A stretch of DNA of 64,000 nt from an uncultured Shewanella sp. (GTDB lineage Bacteria; Pseudomonadota; Gammaproteobacteria; Enterobacterales; Shewanellaceae): contig NZ_CANLKR010000018.1 of assembly GCF_947491715.1 (NCBI RefSeq), positions 46,032 through 110,031 on the forward strand. Direction: 5' to 3'. The notes below the pieces were generated by a model. The model was not told where the DNA came from. It saw nothing but the letters and a program-made list of their open reading frames with translations, and searched no databases. The position numbers were made by a program, and so were the translations under genes. Within the stretch, counting starts at the first letter, position 1. Each line of letters starts with the position of its first letter. Shown here one piece after another: positions 28,593-38,548 of the stretch.

Positions 28593-28757
28593 GATGGCCT
28601 TCCTTCTCCAGTTTAAACAACTCAATTTAATGAACAATCACAATTTACTTAACTATAGCAATCAACATGCCAAAGATTATAATCGCATGATTTTATTGAG
28701 TTATATAAATATTAAGGAAAGGGAAGCTCTGATTTGAATATTCAATACATAAGAAGG

Positions 28758-28796
28758 TTTTGCAAAATTAACCAACATATGGTCAATTTTGCAAAA
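28758..28796. repeat. Long inverted repeat after dusA
   Basis: TTTTGCAAAATTAACCA (28758-28774) pairs with TGGTCAATTTTGCAAAA (28780-28796) with one mismatch. It lies 10 bases beyond the dusA stop. No T-run follows on the minus strand, but it is the likely transcript end. Confidence 0.55.
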
Positions 28797-28805
28797 TAAA
28801 AGCTG

Positions 28806-29792
28806 TTACGACACTTGCTCCATTTTTTCTCTTGCCTGTAAAACCACTTCAACACCGGCACCACTTCTGTGCGCATTTTCACTTAAATGACGTCGCCAAA
28901 CCCGCGACCCCTTCTCTCCCTGATAGAGTCCTATAATATGCCGAGTAATATGGTTGAGCTTACCCCCTTCACTGACATGTTTTTCGATATAAGGTAACAG
29001 AGCATTCAATACGTGATCTCGGCTCAGTATTACCTTGTTCAATCCACATAATTGTTGATCGACCTCAGCGAGAATATAAGGATTTTGGTAGGCTTCTCGC
29101 CCTATCATCACACCGTTTAAGGTTTCTAAATGTTCCTTCGCATCAGCTAATGTTTTTATCCCCCCATTAATACTCAGGTTTAGCTGCGGATAATCTTGCT
29201 TTAATTGATGCACTCGAGAATAATCTAACGGTGGTATTTCTCTATTTTCCTTTGGACTTAAGCCATTAAGCCAAGCTTTTCGGGCATGAATAATAAAAGT
29301 ATCACATCCCGCTTCCTTCACAGTTTCAACAAACTCAGTTAAAAAAGCATAACTGTCTTGTTCATCAATGCCGATGCGTGTTTTCACCGTAATAGGAATG
29401 TCGGCCACTTGTTTCATACTTGACACACACTCAGCAACCAACTTAGGTTCACTCATTAAACACGCGCCAAACCGACCATTTTGCACTCGATCGGATGGGC
29501 AACCCACATTAAGATTAACTTCATCATAGCCTCGGTTATAGGCCTCTTTAGCACAAACGGCTAATGCTTGAGGATCTGATCCCCCTAATTGCAAAGCAAG
29601 TGGGTGCTCTTCTTCGTTATAGGCAAGGTAATCGCCTTTCCCATGAATAATAGCGCCCGTCGTGACCATTTCGGTATACAAAAGGGCTTTAGAAGACATT
29701 AACCGAGCAAAATAACGATAATGTCGATCAGTCCAATCCAACATAGGCGCAATGGAAAGCGTCCTATCAATAATTTTTTCTTTACTTTTCAT
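28806..29792 (-). CDS. dusA: tRNA-dihydrouridine synthase A
   Basis: This FMN enzyme reduces U20/U20a in tRNA D-loops. Motifs are [36 protein letters not shown] with the catalytic Cys, [21 protein letters not shown], and SINGGIKT. About 328 residues, typical of DusA. ATG 29792 has AAGG six bases upstream; a GTG directly before it is less likely. The 5' end of dusA is a known target for integrative elements, and an integrase fragment lies just upstream here. Confidence 0.95.
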   Translation of the reverse strand: MKSKEKIIDRTLSIAPMLDWTDRHYRYFARLMSSKALLYTEMVTTGAIIHGKGDYLAYNEEEHPLALQLGGSDPQALAVCAKEAYNRGYDEVNLNVGCPSDRVQNGRFGACLMSEPKLVAECVSSMKQVADIPITVKTRIGIDEQDSYAFLTEFVETVKEAGCDTFIIHARKAWLNGLSPKENREIPPLDYSRVHQLKQDYPQLNLSINGGIKTLADAKEHLETLNGVMIGREAYQNPYILAEVDQQLCGLNKVILSRDHVLNALLPYIEKHVSEGGKLNHITRHIIGLYQGEKGSRVWRRHLSENAHRSGAGVEVVLQAREKMEQVS

Positions 29793-29874
29793 CACTTACC
29801 TTAAAAATACTACTCTTTACTTTTAGCCTAAACTTCCTGTAAGTGCTTGTAAATTCCTCTGACTTCGATATAGA

Positions 29875-29894
29875 GTACCCCATATGTACCCCAT
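29875..29894. repeat. Short direct repeat upstream of dusA
   Basis: GTACCCCAT occurs at 29875-29883 and 29886-29894, between the dusA start and the integrase fragment. It may be an integrase-binding or attachment-core remnant. Confidence 0.35.
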
Positions 29895-29929
29895 TTCGGG
29901 TGGGATTGATCAATAGCTTAGGAAACATC

Positions 29930-30073
29930 ATGGCATCTTATTCTATCGAAAATCGCAAAAAAGCAGATGGAACGTTTAGCTACCGTTGCGGCGTCAAAGT
30001 TAACAATCTGACGAGATTATACAGGCTGGTAAGTCAACATGGAAACCATCATCAAAAATCAATCAACCAATAA
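29930..30073 (+). pseudogene. Truncated phage/ICE-type integrase (N-terminal remnant)
   Basis: The 47-residue frame begins MASYSIENRKKADGTFSYRCGVKV, closely matching the N-terminal arm-binding start of tyrosine integrases of dusA-targeting elements. It then diverges and stops, and the catalytic domain is absent. GGAAA lies four bases before the ATG. Its position against the 5' end of dusA supports a past integration event with deletion. Confidence 0.5.
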
Positions 30074-30332
30074 AGGCGGGGCACTCAAAGCAACGACAAA
30101 TTTAAATCCTGACTCATTCAATGCATACCTATTCAGAGAGCGAATACTCAACCTTCTTTTTGCCTATCTCCTTTATCAATAATGAAATAAAAGTCTGCAC
30201 ATTTGTCCCCATTAAATAAAGCATGATTACAAAATTAAAAAAATGAAAACACCAGTAAGGCAATATTCTGCTTTATATCAGTAGAAAGAACCTTATTTAG
30301 TTGAATTCGTTATAATCATTAGCCATTACGCT

Positions 30333-30603
30333 CTTATACCCGTGATACTTGAAGATGCCTGTTTTCAGAGCTTGTAAAAGTGCCTAATTCAAGGCGTATT
30401 ACTGCAAGAATGCTTATTGCCTTTTAAGGTGATACAACGCAGAAGTAGGTGATTTTACAGACTCCCAAAGGGCTGGTTTAAAAGCCTTTTATACTGCGTT
30501 ATTGAACATCAGCTTAGAATGACTAGGCACGCTGTTCAAAGCCTTGCCTAAAAGGCTTTTAATTCCAGCTGAATCCTGCATCTTCAAGTATCACGGGTAT
30601 AAG
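30333..30603. mobile_element. MITE-like element with 26-bp perfect terminal inverted repeats
   Basis: The left end (30333-30358) begins CTTATACCCGTGATACTTGA, and the right end (30578-30603) is its exact 26-bp reverse complement. The interior of about 220 bp has no coding frame. No clear target-site duplication was found. The rest of the 30074-30981 gap (30074-30332 and 30604-30981) is AT-rich and shows no gene. Confidence 0.75.
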
Positions 30604-30981
30604 TCTAAGTCAGAAATTTATTGAAGGAATATCATTCTCAACTGACTCAGGGAAGACAACTAAAGCATGTATACCCATACTCAATATCAATGTAAGAAAA
30701 GTGACATATTTCACATTTTTATGATTATGACTATTGCGTTAATTATTTGTAGACACTATGTTGCTATAAATTAAGTTTTAATATTCATTTGTATATTTTG
30801 TATCAAGAAAAGCCATTTGGTATCAATTTTCAACCGACTAACGAATAGATACCACAGACAAAGGCATATTGAGTCGCATTGGGATTAAACAATATCGCTT
30901 TTGCCACCTTGACTAAAGATGCTCATCATTCATTTGATTTAGGGCAGCCGTTTTAAGGGCCAATTTACACAGGAGAAAAAC

Positions 30982-32862
30982 ATGTTGCGTTCGGCTCACC
31001 TTTGCATCCTCTTAACCAGCCTAACCTTAATGGTCATTCTCTCTTTTCTCTTTTTAGAACAAAATACAACAGAAATCATTTCAAATACTTTCCTAAAATT
31101 ACAGCAAGAGAGCCAACAAACTTATTTATCAGCCATCTTTTTAATCTTGATATTAAGTATTAATGTCATCTTACCCGTCCCCGATAACTTAGCATCCGTT
31201 TTTGCAACGAGTCACTTTAATCACTTTTTAGCCCCAATGATAATATGCATAGGTCTCACCATCAGTTCTATGGTTGGATATTGGCTCGGTAGCACACTGC
31301 ATAAAATCACTTCCCAACACAAATCCAACTACCCGATGACTGATAAAACAAAGAAAAGTGCTCATAGTGCATCAATCATAATGCTAATATTGTTTCGTGC
31401 TATCCCTGTCCTAGCTGAAATATCCGTCATTACCGCAGGGATCATACGCCTTCCTTTTAAACAATTTATTTGGCTCATCATTTTAAGTAATATAGGGTTA
31501 GCATTCGCCTACAATCAATTAGGTGTTTTAGCCTCAAGTAGCCATTCCATTTTATTCTTAATCATTGCCAGTACTCTTTTGCCAAGCAGCATCATTGCCA
31601 TACGAGTCTGCCACGCATTCATCACACACTTATTAGCCCATAAAGAACAACACATCAATAGAAGGACGAAGGCAGTCCTTACTACACAGAAAAGTGCCCC
31701 TATTTCGGCTTCACACTCTCTCTCCCCTCATGTCCCTGTATTTGTTGTTAATCATTTATGGTCAACCGTGCCCAATCAACCTTCTCCTTTGCTCACTTTT
31801 TTGAATGCTCAGCAAAGCCACTCTCATTTTTGTTGTGTTTTAGATCAAAATATCCTTAAAAAACATGTTCGCTTATCGGAAGATATCCAACATTTTTTCA
31901 ACCTATATTCTCACCTAAACCTAATCGCCCCCCCCATCGTGACCAAGGTGGATCCTGTTAAAACAATCAAAGCATTACTTCCCTTTTTACTCACAAAAGA
32001 TGTCAGTGAAAAAACCCTATTTATTGCCGTTGGTGCAGAAGGCTTATTTAATGCACTCCGCTTAACACTCAATCAATATAATCTCACATCGCCAACTATC
32101 TATATCCCTTCAAGCTTATCGACACAAGCCTATACTAGCATCATAGAACACCCTGCCTTCACCAAAAGTGTGTCAGAAAAAACCAGCAAGCCTGCCTCAG
32201 CGCCATGGGCTATTTTTAATGACTTTAGTTTACTCGCGCCAGTCCAAAAACAGGATCAACTACGAGGACTGATATTAATCATCAAAATAGCATTACTAAA
32301 AGATGCACAATTCTTTAACTGGATTGAAATTAATATCAAGCCACTACTTGCATCTGAAGCAAAAGAAACCCAATATGCCATTTCGCGTTGCACGCAATTA
32401 ATCCTTCAACACATCAAGAGTTCATCACATTTTTATCATCAAGAGAATGTCAGTCAACTTGAATATGGACAGTGGAGCCTTCAAGCCATATCAAATAAGC
32501 TTGCACTACCATTAGAGCATGCTGAAGTTATCGCAACAGGGATCCTATTAGATGCCTATTATTCAAGCCAAATAGGCTTACTCAGTCAGGATAACACCTT
32601 AAGGGTCGTTAAATTATTCAGCAAAATAGGGCTCATTTCATGGCATACAGAGCTGGCAGATGAACAACAATGCCAGCACTTCTTAGGTCCCTCCAACCTT
32701 GAATCTCTATCGAGTTTATCCATTCCTTTATTAACTACAATCGGATACAGTAAAACAGTGCAAGGCATAGAACTACATCAAATGAAAAAAGCATTTAACA
32801 CTTTAACCATGCATGAATCTATAATAAAACCAACACCTACAAAGGAAGCTTTTGTCGCATGA
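30982..32862 (+). CDS. Fusion of VTT/DedA membrane domain with degenerate dehydroquinate-synthase-like domain
   Basis: This 626-residue protein appears to be a novel fusion. Residues about 1-215 hold 5-6 membrane segments with VTT/DedA features (ILPVPDNLASVFA; LFRAIPVLAEISVITAGIIRLPFKQF). Residues about 250-600 follow the 3-dehydroquinate synthase/sugar-phosphate cyclase fold: FIAVGAEGLFNAL for the GGG NAD loop, YIPSSLSTQA for PTT..Q, RGLILIIKIALLKDAQFFNWIE for GxAExIKxALIxD, and HAEVIATGILLDAYYS for HGEAVAxG. Of the zinc ligands, Glu and the first His are replaced; only the second His remains. It is probably non-catalytic or altered. AGGAG precedes the ATG. The EboA homologue follows 147 bp later. 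Confidence 0.65.
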   Translation: MLRSAHLCILLTSLTLMVILSFLFLEQNTTEIISNTFLKLQQESQQTYLSAIFLILILSINVILPVPDNLASVFATSHFNHFLAPMIICIGLTISSMVGYWLGSTLHKITSQHKSNYPMTDKTKKSAHSASIIMLILFRAIPVLAEISVITAGIIRLPFKQFIWLIILSNIGLAFAYNQLGVLASSSHSILFLIIASTLLPSSIIAIRVCHAFITHLLAHKEQHINRRTKAVLTTQKSAPISASHSLSPHVPVFVVNHLWSTVPNQPSPLLTFLNAQQSHSHFCCVLDQNILKKHVRLSEDIQHFFNLYSHLNLIAPPIVTKVDPVKTIKALLPFLLTKDVSEKTLFIAVGAEGLFNALRLTLNQYNLTSPTIYIPSSLSTQAYTSIIEHPAFTKSVSEKTSKPASAPWAIFNDFSLLAPVQKQDQLRGLILIIKIALLKDAQFFNWIEINIKPLLASEAKETQYAISRCTQLILQHIKSSSHFYHQENVSQLEYGQWSLQAISNKLALPLEHAEVIATGILLDAYYSSQIGLLSQDNTLRVVKLFSKIGLISWHTELADEQQCQHFLGPSNLESLSSLSIPLLTTIGYSKTVQGIELHQMKKAFNTLTMHESIIKPTPTKEAFVA

Positions 32863-33009
32863 AGACATTATGGAGGAGGGAGTAAATAGCTTTCTTTATA
32901 AAAATAAAGAGACCCTATACAGTACAGAGTCTCATAATAAATAAATCCTATTATTTGAAAATGAAGTCGAATAATCATAGTTAAATGAACAACAATGCAA
33001 GGAGCTACG

Positions 33010-33735
33010 ATGGTTTCATCAAATAAAAAAGCAATTAAACAATTAACACAACAACTCACTGAAACATTAAATACTGAGCAAACTCATTGGTTTTATGACG
33101 TAATAGGTCAAATACAAGCCACTCTACCGAATAATACACCAATACAACTGGCAAAATTATGGAGTGAGGCGAGTAATAAAACATCCCATTACCTCGACAA
33201 TACCATCATAAAATATAAAACGACCTGCTGGGAGTGTGATCATTTGGCTCGCTTTTTATTGTTTACACATACATTATCTTGCTGCCACGAGCTCCAAAGA
33301 AAAGAATTATGTGAGTTATGTTTTCATTTTGCGGATGATGCAGAAGCCATATCAATTGTAAAAGGTTTAGATCTTGCCGATACTGAAGGAAAGTTAGTCC
33401 AACAATTTATCCAATTAAGTCATACAAACTACCCACCTTTATTTTCGGCCATCGCACTCAATCACCCTTGGCCAGCCACCCACTTTGATACCGAAGAGTT
33501 TAACCAACTCGTTCTAAAAACCTTATTCCTTGATTTAGATGCCTCTGAAATTATCGATCTCAAAAAACGACAGAATCCAGCATTATCAATCTTAGCAGCC
33601 GACTTATTACGTGAACGTTTATTAAGCAAGCGCCAGCCACCACAAGCCATTTTAGCGGTGATAAACCCCAAGCATCTTAATGTCAACGATAAGACCTTAA
33701 TCAATCGTTTTTGTTTAGAAGGGATTCCAGCGTAA
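33010..33735 (+). CDS. eboA: EboA-like protein
   Basis: About 241 residues. The C-terminal half closely matches the EboA pattern: FSAIALNHPWPATHFDTEEFNQLVLKTLFLDL, then IIDLKKRQNPALSILAADLLRERL. EboA is a conserved but biochemically unresolved member of the ebo/edb clusters, linked to secondary metabolites in cyanobacteria and algae and to nematode repellence in Pseudomonas. EboB (TatD-like), EboC (UbiA), EboE and EboF are absent here; only an EboD-like domain precedes it. ATG 33010 has GGAG five bases upstream; ATG 32995 is five codons earlier. The 311-bp gap downstream shows no gene. Confidence 0.7.
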   Translation: MVSSNKKAIKQLTQQLTETLNTEQTHWFYDVIGQIQATLPNNTPIQLAKLWSEASNKTSHYLDNTIIKYKTTCWECDHLARFLLFTHTLSCCHELQRKELCELCFHFADDAEAISIVKGLDLADTEGKLVQQFIQLSHTNYPPLFSAIALNHPWPATHFDTEEFNQLVLKTLFLDLDASEIIDLKKRQNPALSILAADLLRERLLSKRQPPQAILAVINPKHLNVNDKTLINRFCLEGIPA

Positions 33736-34047
33736 AAATACTAGCCAAATAAAATCATACCGCAATCAGGCTAACGCATATCATTATATATGCCAAGTTC
33801 GTTCAATCATTGAATGAGATTAAGGATAATCTGAGCCGATTGAGGTCCACAAGCTAAATCACTGGGCATTTTTCTATTCCAAAATACCCGTTTATCAATA
33901 TCACTTTCACAATATCGGTTTAATCCTTTTTTTGATTATATTGCCCTGCTAAATGTCGCTACAGAAGCTAAAATAAAAAACAAGTGTATAAGATTGTCAA
34001 TTGACTGTGCAACCCACTCTTGATCACGTTGAAAGAAGGAAGCAATA

Positions 34048-35073
34048 ATGTCCCCATTTCACCTACTCACTTGTCTTCACCGCTTTGTGCTAAAAGCAAG
34101 TTTTTCACTATTATCTTGTCTCATGATTTTCAGTACAAACACTCAGGCAAATTCACTTTCAAACAAGCATAAAGCCAGTACCAATAAACCCTCTAATAAT
34201 TATGAAACCTACGGGGTACATAATAATTTAGGCTGTGACAAAGACAATGCATATTGCCTCGCTCCTCGTTCTAGAAATGCCCCAAGTAATCCCATTCTTC
34301 CACTAGAATGGATCAGTGATTGGGTCATGTTCAGAGTGACAAAAAACTACAAAGATAATCCTCCCCCCTACACTAATCCTCCTTCAACATTAGAACCTGA
34401 AGATTACAGCGTTTCCTATGGCACCACTTTCTATGACGCCAACTATCTGCCTCTGCATGGTGACGGTACAGGCGCAATGATGGTACATTACGATAAATAC
34501 TGCCTGCCTATTTTTCCCATTGAAAATAATAATTACACATGCAGTTTCATATCATTAGGCAACAAAAGCTATTTTCTTACCTACCAACATAATAGACCTA
34601 AACACATGCCAGCTTGTTGCTTGTTCTCCTCAAATCATCACGCAATGCGTCCCGATTTTGTCAAACACCTAAACTATGATTTTTTACGCAGCAAACAACT
34701 TAATCATTCTATTTTAGCGTATTCAAGAGAACAATTAACCCTGCATGGACAAGTACTTTTTGGCTTTGCTTTTCACAAGGCTGTGTCACCAGATGCTTTT
34801 AACACTCCAGGGTATCAACACCCACATTCTTACTTTTTCTCGGGCGATTTTAACACAGCTAACGCCCCCATAGTCAGTCAAAACTACACCAGTTTTCGAG
34901 CTGAAAAGCCCGATCCTGAGCAGACATGGGAACGTATATCGAGAATGTGCCCAGCAACACCAAAACCCTGTCAGCTTTTTAATTATTCAAGTTTACTGAA
35001 AACAGATAAAAATAAATTAAAAATATTGCCTGCTGGATCGGGCTGGGACAAGATTAAATCCGAAAAAAATTGA
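34048..35073 (+). CDS. Hypothetical exported protein
   Basis: 341 residues with an N-terminal hydrophobic export signal ending about residue 35 (SLLSCLMIFSTNTQANS). The mature part has many Tyr, His and Pro residues and several Cys (CDKDNAYC, YCLPIF, CCLFSS, CPATPKPC) that could form disulfides in the periplasm. I do not recognise a family. GAAGGAAG precedes the ATG. It lies 178 bp before a cytochrome-like gene in the same direction and may act with it. Confidence 0.6.
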   Translation: MSPFHLLTCLHRFVLKASFSLLSCLMIFSTNTQANSLSNKHKASTNKPSNNYETYGVHNNLGCDKDNAYCLAPRSRNAPSNPILPLEWISDWVMFRVTKNYKDNPPPYTNPPSTLEPEDYSVSYGTTFYDANYLPLHGDGTGAMMVHYDKYCLPIFPIENNNYTCSFISLGNKSYFLTYQHNRPKHMPACCLFSSNHHAMRPDFVKHLNYDFLRSKQLNHSILAYSREQLTLHGQVLFGFAFHKAVSPDAFNTPGYQHPHSYFFSGDFNTANAPIVSQNYTSFRAEKPDPEQTWERISRMCPATPKPCQLFNYSSLLKTDKNKLKILPAGSGWDKIKSEKN

Positions 35074-35250
35074 TAACAGTACCTAAACTTGAATATGAAA
35101 ATAAATATCATCATTCAGTGACTTTCCTGTTCAAAAAAAGCACTGTTCGACATTGTATTTTCATTATAAAGTCGCACATTAATTGAGCCATAACATAGAT
35201 AAAATGATACATCCCCCCTTTCTTAAAAAGACTATTAAAAAGGATATATT

Positions 35251-36570
35251 ATGAATAAAATTATTGTTTATTTAGCGCTTGCCATTATTATTGTTTGTGT
35301 ACTATCACTGATCTTTTCACCCCAGCATTCAACACAAACAAGCTCAATTTCCCCCTGTCACTTCCCCAATTACGCCCCTTCCCCAAAGGGAACGATAACC
35401 GATTTCAATCAATACAGTTGGCGACAATTTATCGCACTGAATTGGCCCTCACAAACACAGCACAAAGGAAAACCTGATTGCAGCTTATCTCTTAATGATA
35501 AGCAACAAAGTGTCTGGCAAAGCTTTAAAAACATCAATGAACTTTTTAATAATGCCCAAAAGTTCCCACCTCTTTGGAACAAAAAACAACAGCAAGCACC
35601 TTTGTCTCAATTAACCAAAGTCACAAGCCAAGCAACCAACCTGTCTACCTTACAACAGATAGGCGGTTGGCTCATTGATCAACAAGGTAACCCTACCTAT
35701 TACGAAATATTAATCAATCAAACATCATTCGATTATATCGTAAAAAATAAACTCTATGATTACAGCCAACTCAAAAACAAACAGATGCTCCGCTTCCCTC
35801 ACTCGTCCACGCACATTAAAGCAAGTTGGCGGTTGTTAACCCCCATGAAAGATGACTTAAGTCGCTATATAACTAAACAGGCCAAAGTACAAGTGTTTGA
35901 CTCTTTTGGACAAGCAACCAATGAAATTAAACATGCAACACTTGGGCTTGTCGGGCTACACATAGCCACAAAGGCGGCAGGGTACCCTCAATGGATTTGG
36001 TCGACATTTGAGCACAATGATAATGTACCAATACAAATAATGGAAAATAATACTATTGTCAACCAGCCAAAATCCGATATTGATTATCATTATTACAATG
36101 CTAATTCTCCTTCCAGTGACGTCAATCAATCGCCTTGTCTATGGATTGAAAAGCCCTCTTTTGATCCCCTAACCCTCCCCCTTACCTCAATGAACGTCCC
36201 AGTCATTTGCCAAGCCAAAAAAAACATTAATTTTAACACTCCAACACCATTGGATCGTGTCATCCCTATCAATGAAATGACAAAAGAAGTCAATCAATAC
36301 CAACAAAAAAATATTCCCGTCAAGCAAACGGCATTAGCAAACTACCAACTGATTGCCACCCAATACCCAACTGAACCGAACAATGCCAGCGATCCACTTG
36401 GAAAACCGACACCGACGCTAGTGGCCAACACCACAATGGAAAGTTATATACAAGACACAAGCAGCTGCATTGATTGCCACTCTCAGGCAACCCTCCCCAG
36501 TACGCAGGTCCATTCAGATCACAGCTATTTATTTTTATCCCTCCCTTCATCACCCACGCCACATCAATAA
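35251..36570 (+). CDS. Membrane-anchored monoheme cytochrome-like protein
   Basis: 439 residues. Residues 5-23 form a signal anchor (IVYLALAIIIVCVLSLIF). The body has YSWRQFIALNWPSQ, GLVGLHIATKAAGYPQWIWSTFEHNDNVP and LVANTTMESYIQ, conserved in a widespread family of uncharacterised exported cytochrome-like proteins. One heme-c motif, CIDCHSQA, lies near the C terminus. It probably transfers electrons or binds heme in the periplasm; partner and substrate are unknown. AAAAGGAT lies at good distance before the ATG. Confidence 0.65.
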   Translation: MNKIIVYLALAIIIVCVLSLIFSPQHSTQTSSISPCHFPNYAPSPKGTITDFNQYSWRQFIALNWPSQTQHKGKPDCSLSLNDKQQSVWQSFKNINELFNNAQKFPPLWNKKQQQAPLSQLTKVTSQATNLSTLQQIGGWLIDQQGNPTYYEILINQTSFDYIVKNKLYDYSQLKNKQMLRFPHSSTHIKASWRLLTPMKDDLSRYITKQAKVQVFDSFGQATNEIKHATLGLVGLHIATKAAGYPQWIWSTFEHNDNVPIQIMENNTIVNQPKSDIDYHYYNANSPSSDVNQSPCLWIEKPSFDPLTLPLTSMNVPVICQAKKNINFNTPTPLDRVIPINEMTKEVNQYQQKNIPVKQTALANYQLIATQYPTEPNNASDPLGKPTPTLVANTTMESYIQDTSSCIDCHSQATLPSTQVHSDHSYLFLSLPSSPTPHQ

Positions 36571-36696
36571 ACGCCTCCCCTCAAAAAATCTACCTTCTAT
36601 TCGAACATTAGTTTTCTTCCTCAAAAAATGTTAATATATTGATAGTATTTAATTTTAATAAAAAATTAGAATACAATCATATCAAGGAGTCAGATT

Positions 36697-37308
36697 TTGA
36701 TTGAAGCAATAATATCCTTAATCACCACAACAGCCTTATTACTCGGGTCGCCAGGTCCAGCACCACTTGCGTTAGCTGCAACAGGCGCGACACATGGCAT
36801 TAAGAAAGGAACCCCCTTTTTAATCGGCATCTTGCTCGGCTTATCTGTAGCCATTATCGGAGCTACATTTGGACTCGCCACGCTTTTCTCTTACTGGCCT
36901 AAACTACAATTCGGCATGCAATTACTCGGCGCCCTCTACCTTGCTTATATTGCCTTTAAAATTGCTACTGCTCCTATCACTTCAACGCTTCATACCACAG
37001 AGGATTCGACGCCTTTATTAAGTGATGGATTTATTTTAAATCTGCTCAACCCAAAAGCTTATGCGGCATTTTTGGCTATTTTCTCCCAGTTTATTCTTCC
37101 CTTCTCCAACGAAACTCATTCTTATATCGCCACAGGCATAGTCTGTTTAATCGTCGCAGCTGTTGTCGATACATTATGGTTATGTTTCGGAGGACTATTG
37201 CGCCCTCTTTTTAGTCATCCTCTCCAAGCAAGGGTATTAAGGGTAACCTTTTCTACTCTCATGATGCTTGCCGTCGTTTGGACCTTTATACCGAGTTTAG
37301 AATGGTAG
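36697..37308 (+). CDS. LysE/RhtB-family exporter
   Basis: 203 residues with about six membrane segments. The family signature is LLGSPGPAPLALAATGATHGIKKGTPF near the start and LLNPKAYAAFLAIFSQF in the middle. It probably exports an amino acid or related metabolite. The start is TTG 36697, with AAGGAG (36684-36689) seven bases upstream; no in-frame ATG gives a full first helix. It lies 124 bp upstream of the beta-lactamase gene in the same direction. Confidence 0.85.
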   Translation: MIEAIISLITTTALLLGSPGPAPLALAATGATHGIKKGTPFLIGILLGLSVAIIGATFGLATLFSYWPKLQFGMQLLGALYLAYIAFKIATAPITSTLHTTEDSTPLLSDGFILNLLNPKAYAAFLAIFSQFILPFSNETHSYIATGIVCLIVAAVVDTLWLCFGGLLRPLFSHPLQARVLRVTFSTLMMLAVVWTFIPSLEW

Positions 37309-37432
37309 AGCCAAATACTACCCACATCATTTTATTGACATATTTAATCTTAATATCGCCTTTATCAAGTAATGCATGTTTAATTAAAAATATGGTCTAA
37401 TACTTAATACTTCATTTTCTACTTGGCTCTAT

Positions 37433-38362
37433 ATGCGATTACAAAAAACCATAGCTTGCTGTCTATTTAGTGCATATCTGCTATCAGTTACTCCACTGAT
37501 GTCATATGCAAATTCCGCTATAAAAGCTGCAAATACCAACACCCCAGCATCGCAGCAATCAATCAACATGCAAGTGACTCAAAAGCTGCTTGCCCTTGAG
37601 AAGCAATATGGCGGCCGCATTGGCATATCACTCATAAATATCCAGAATAATAATACTATTGATTATCGCGCTAATGAGCGTTTTCCATTAGCCAGTACCT
37701 TCAAAGTCATGGCGGTTGCAGCCATACTGAAAAAAAGTGAATCGACACCTCAGTTATTAGCAAAAAATATTATTTATACTGAGCAACAAGTGAAAGATTC
37801 CGGTTATGCCCCTATTACCTCAAAACATTTAAAAACAGGAATGACCGTTGAGGCTTTATGCGCCGCAGCCCTTCAATTTAGTGATAACACTGCAGTGAAT
37901 TTATTAATGCAACAACTGGGCGGCCCAGAAAAGGTAACCGCATTTGCACGCAGTATAGGCGACACGCAATTTAATCTCACTCGATGGGAGCCAAAACTTA
38001 ACCTTGTCTACCCAGGCGAAACTCAAGACACAACCACACCTAATGCCATGTCGTTAAGCCTTCAAAAATTAGTCTTTGGCGATATATTGCAAAAATCACA
38101 ACGAGACAAACTCAAAAACTGGCTCATTAATAATACAACGGGTGACACAAAAATTCGTGCGGTAGTGCCAACCACTTGGATTGTCGGTGATAAAACCGGA
38201 AGTGGCAGCTTTGGCGCCACAAATGACATTGCTATACTCTGGCGCCCCAAAAAGGAACCTGTAATTCTCAGCATTTATTACGTACAAAAAGATATAGATG
38301 CAACGCAAAATAACCAGCTTATTAAAATAATAACAACGACCGCATTAAAACATCTAAATTAA
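37433..38362 (+). CDS. Class A beta-lactamase
   Basis: 309 residues with a signal peptide (about 1-26). The class A motifs are complete: LASTFKV (Ser70-Lys73), FSDNTAVN (Ser130-Asp-Asn), RWEPKLN (Glu166-Asn170) and DKTGSGSFG (Lys234-Thr-Gly). Position 69 is Ala, not the Cys of KPC/SME-type carbapenemases. Ser at 237 and the GATNDIAI stretch resemble the CTX-M/SFO side of the family, so it is probably a penicillinase or cephalosporinase. Substrate range cannot be judged from the sequence. No ampR-like regulator is adjacent, and it appears to be a chromosomal gene. Confidence 0.92.
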   Translation: MRLQKTIACCLFSAYLLSVTPLMSYANSAIKAANTNTPASQQSINMQVTQKLLALEKQYGGRIGISLINIQNNNTIDYRANERFPLASTFKVMAVAAILKKSESTPQLLAKNIIYTEQQVKDSGYAPITSKHLKTGMTVEALCAAALQFSDNTAVNLLMQQLGGPEKVTAFARSIGDTQFNLTRWEPKLNLVYPGETQDTTTPNAMSLSLQKLVFGDILQKSQRDKLKNWLINNTTGDTKIRAVVPTTWIVGDKTGSGSFGATNDIAILWRPKKEPVILSIYYVQKDIDATQNNQLIKIITTTALKHLN

Positions 38363-38548
38363 TTCACTCAAAAAAACACATGGAAACCAAAAAGCTAAAT
38401 TTTACAACAAATTAAAGTTAACTATAGATTAGCTATAGATTAATTAATTTTTAGCTAATTAAGCCCTAATACAATGAATAATATCAAAGCCTTTATTTTT
38501 AAAATGAAAATTTCTACTTAGTGGAAATAGTGTTATCAAACTACCTAC

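Noticed and set aside
32868..33059. Minus-strand frame between the VTT fusion gene and eboA
   Set aside because: Overlaps the eboA start and has no supporting signals.
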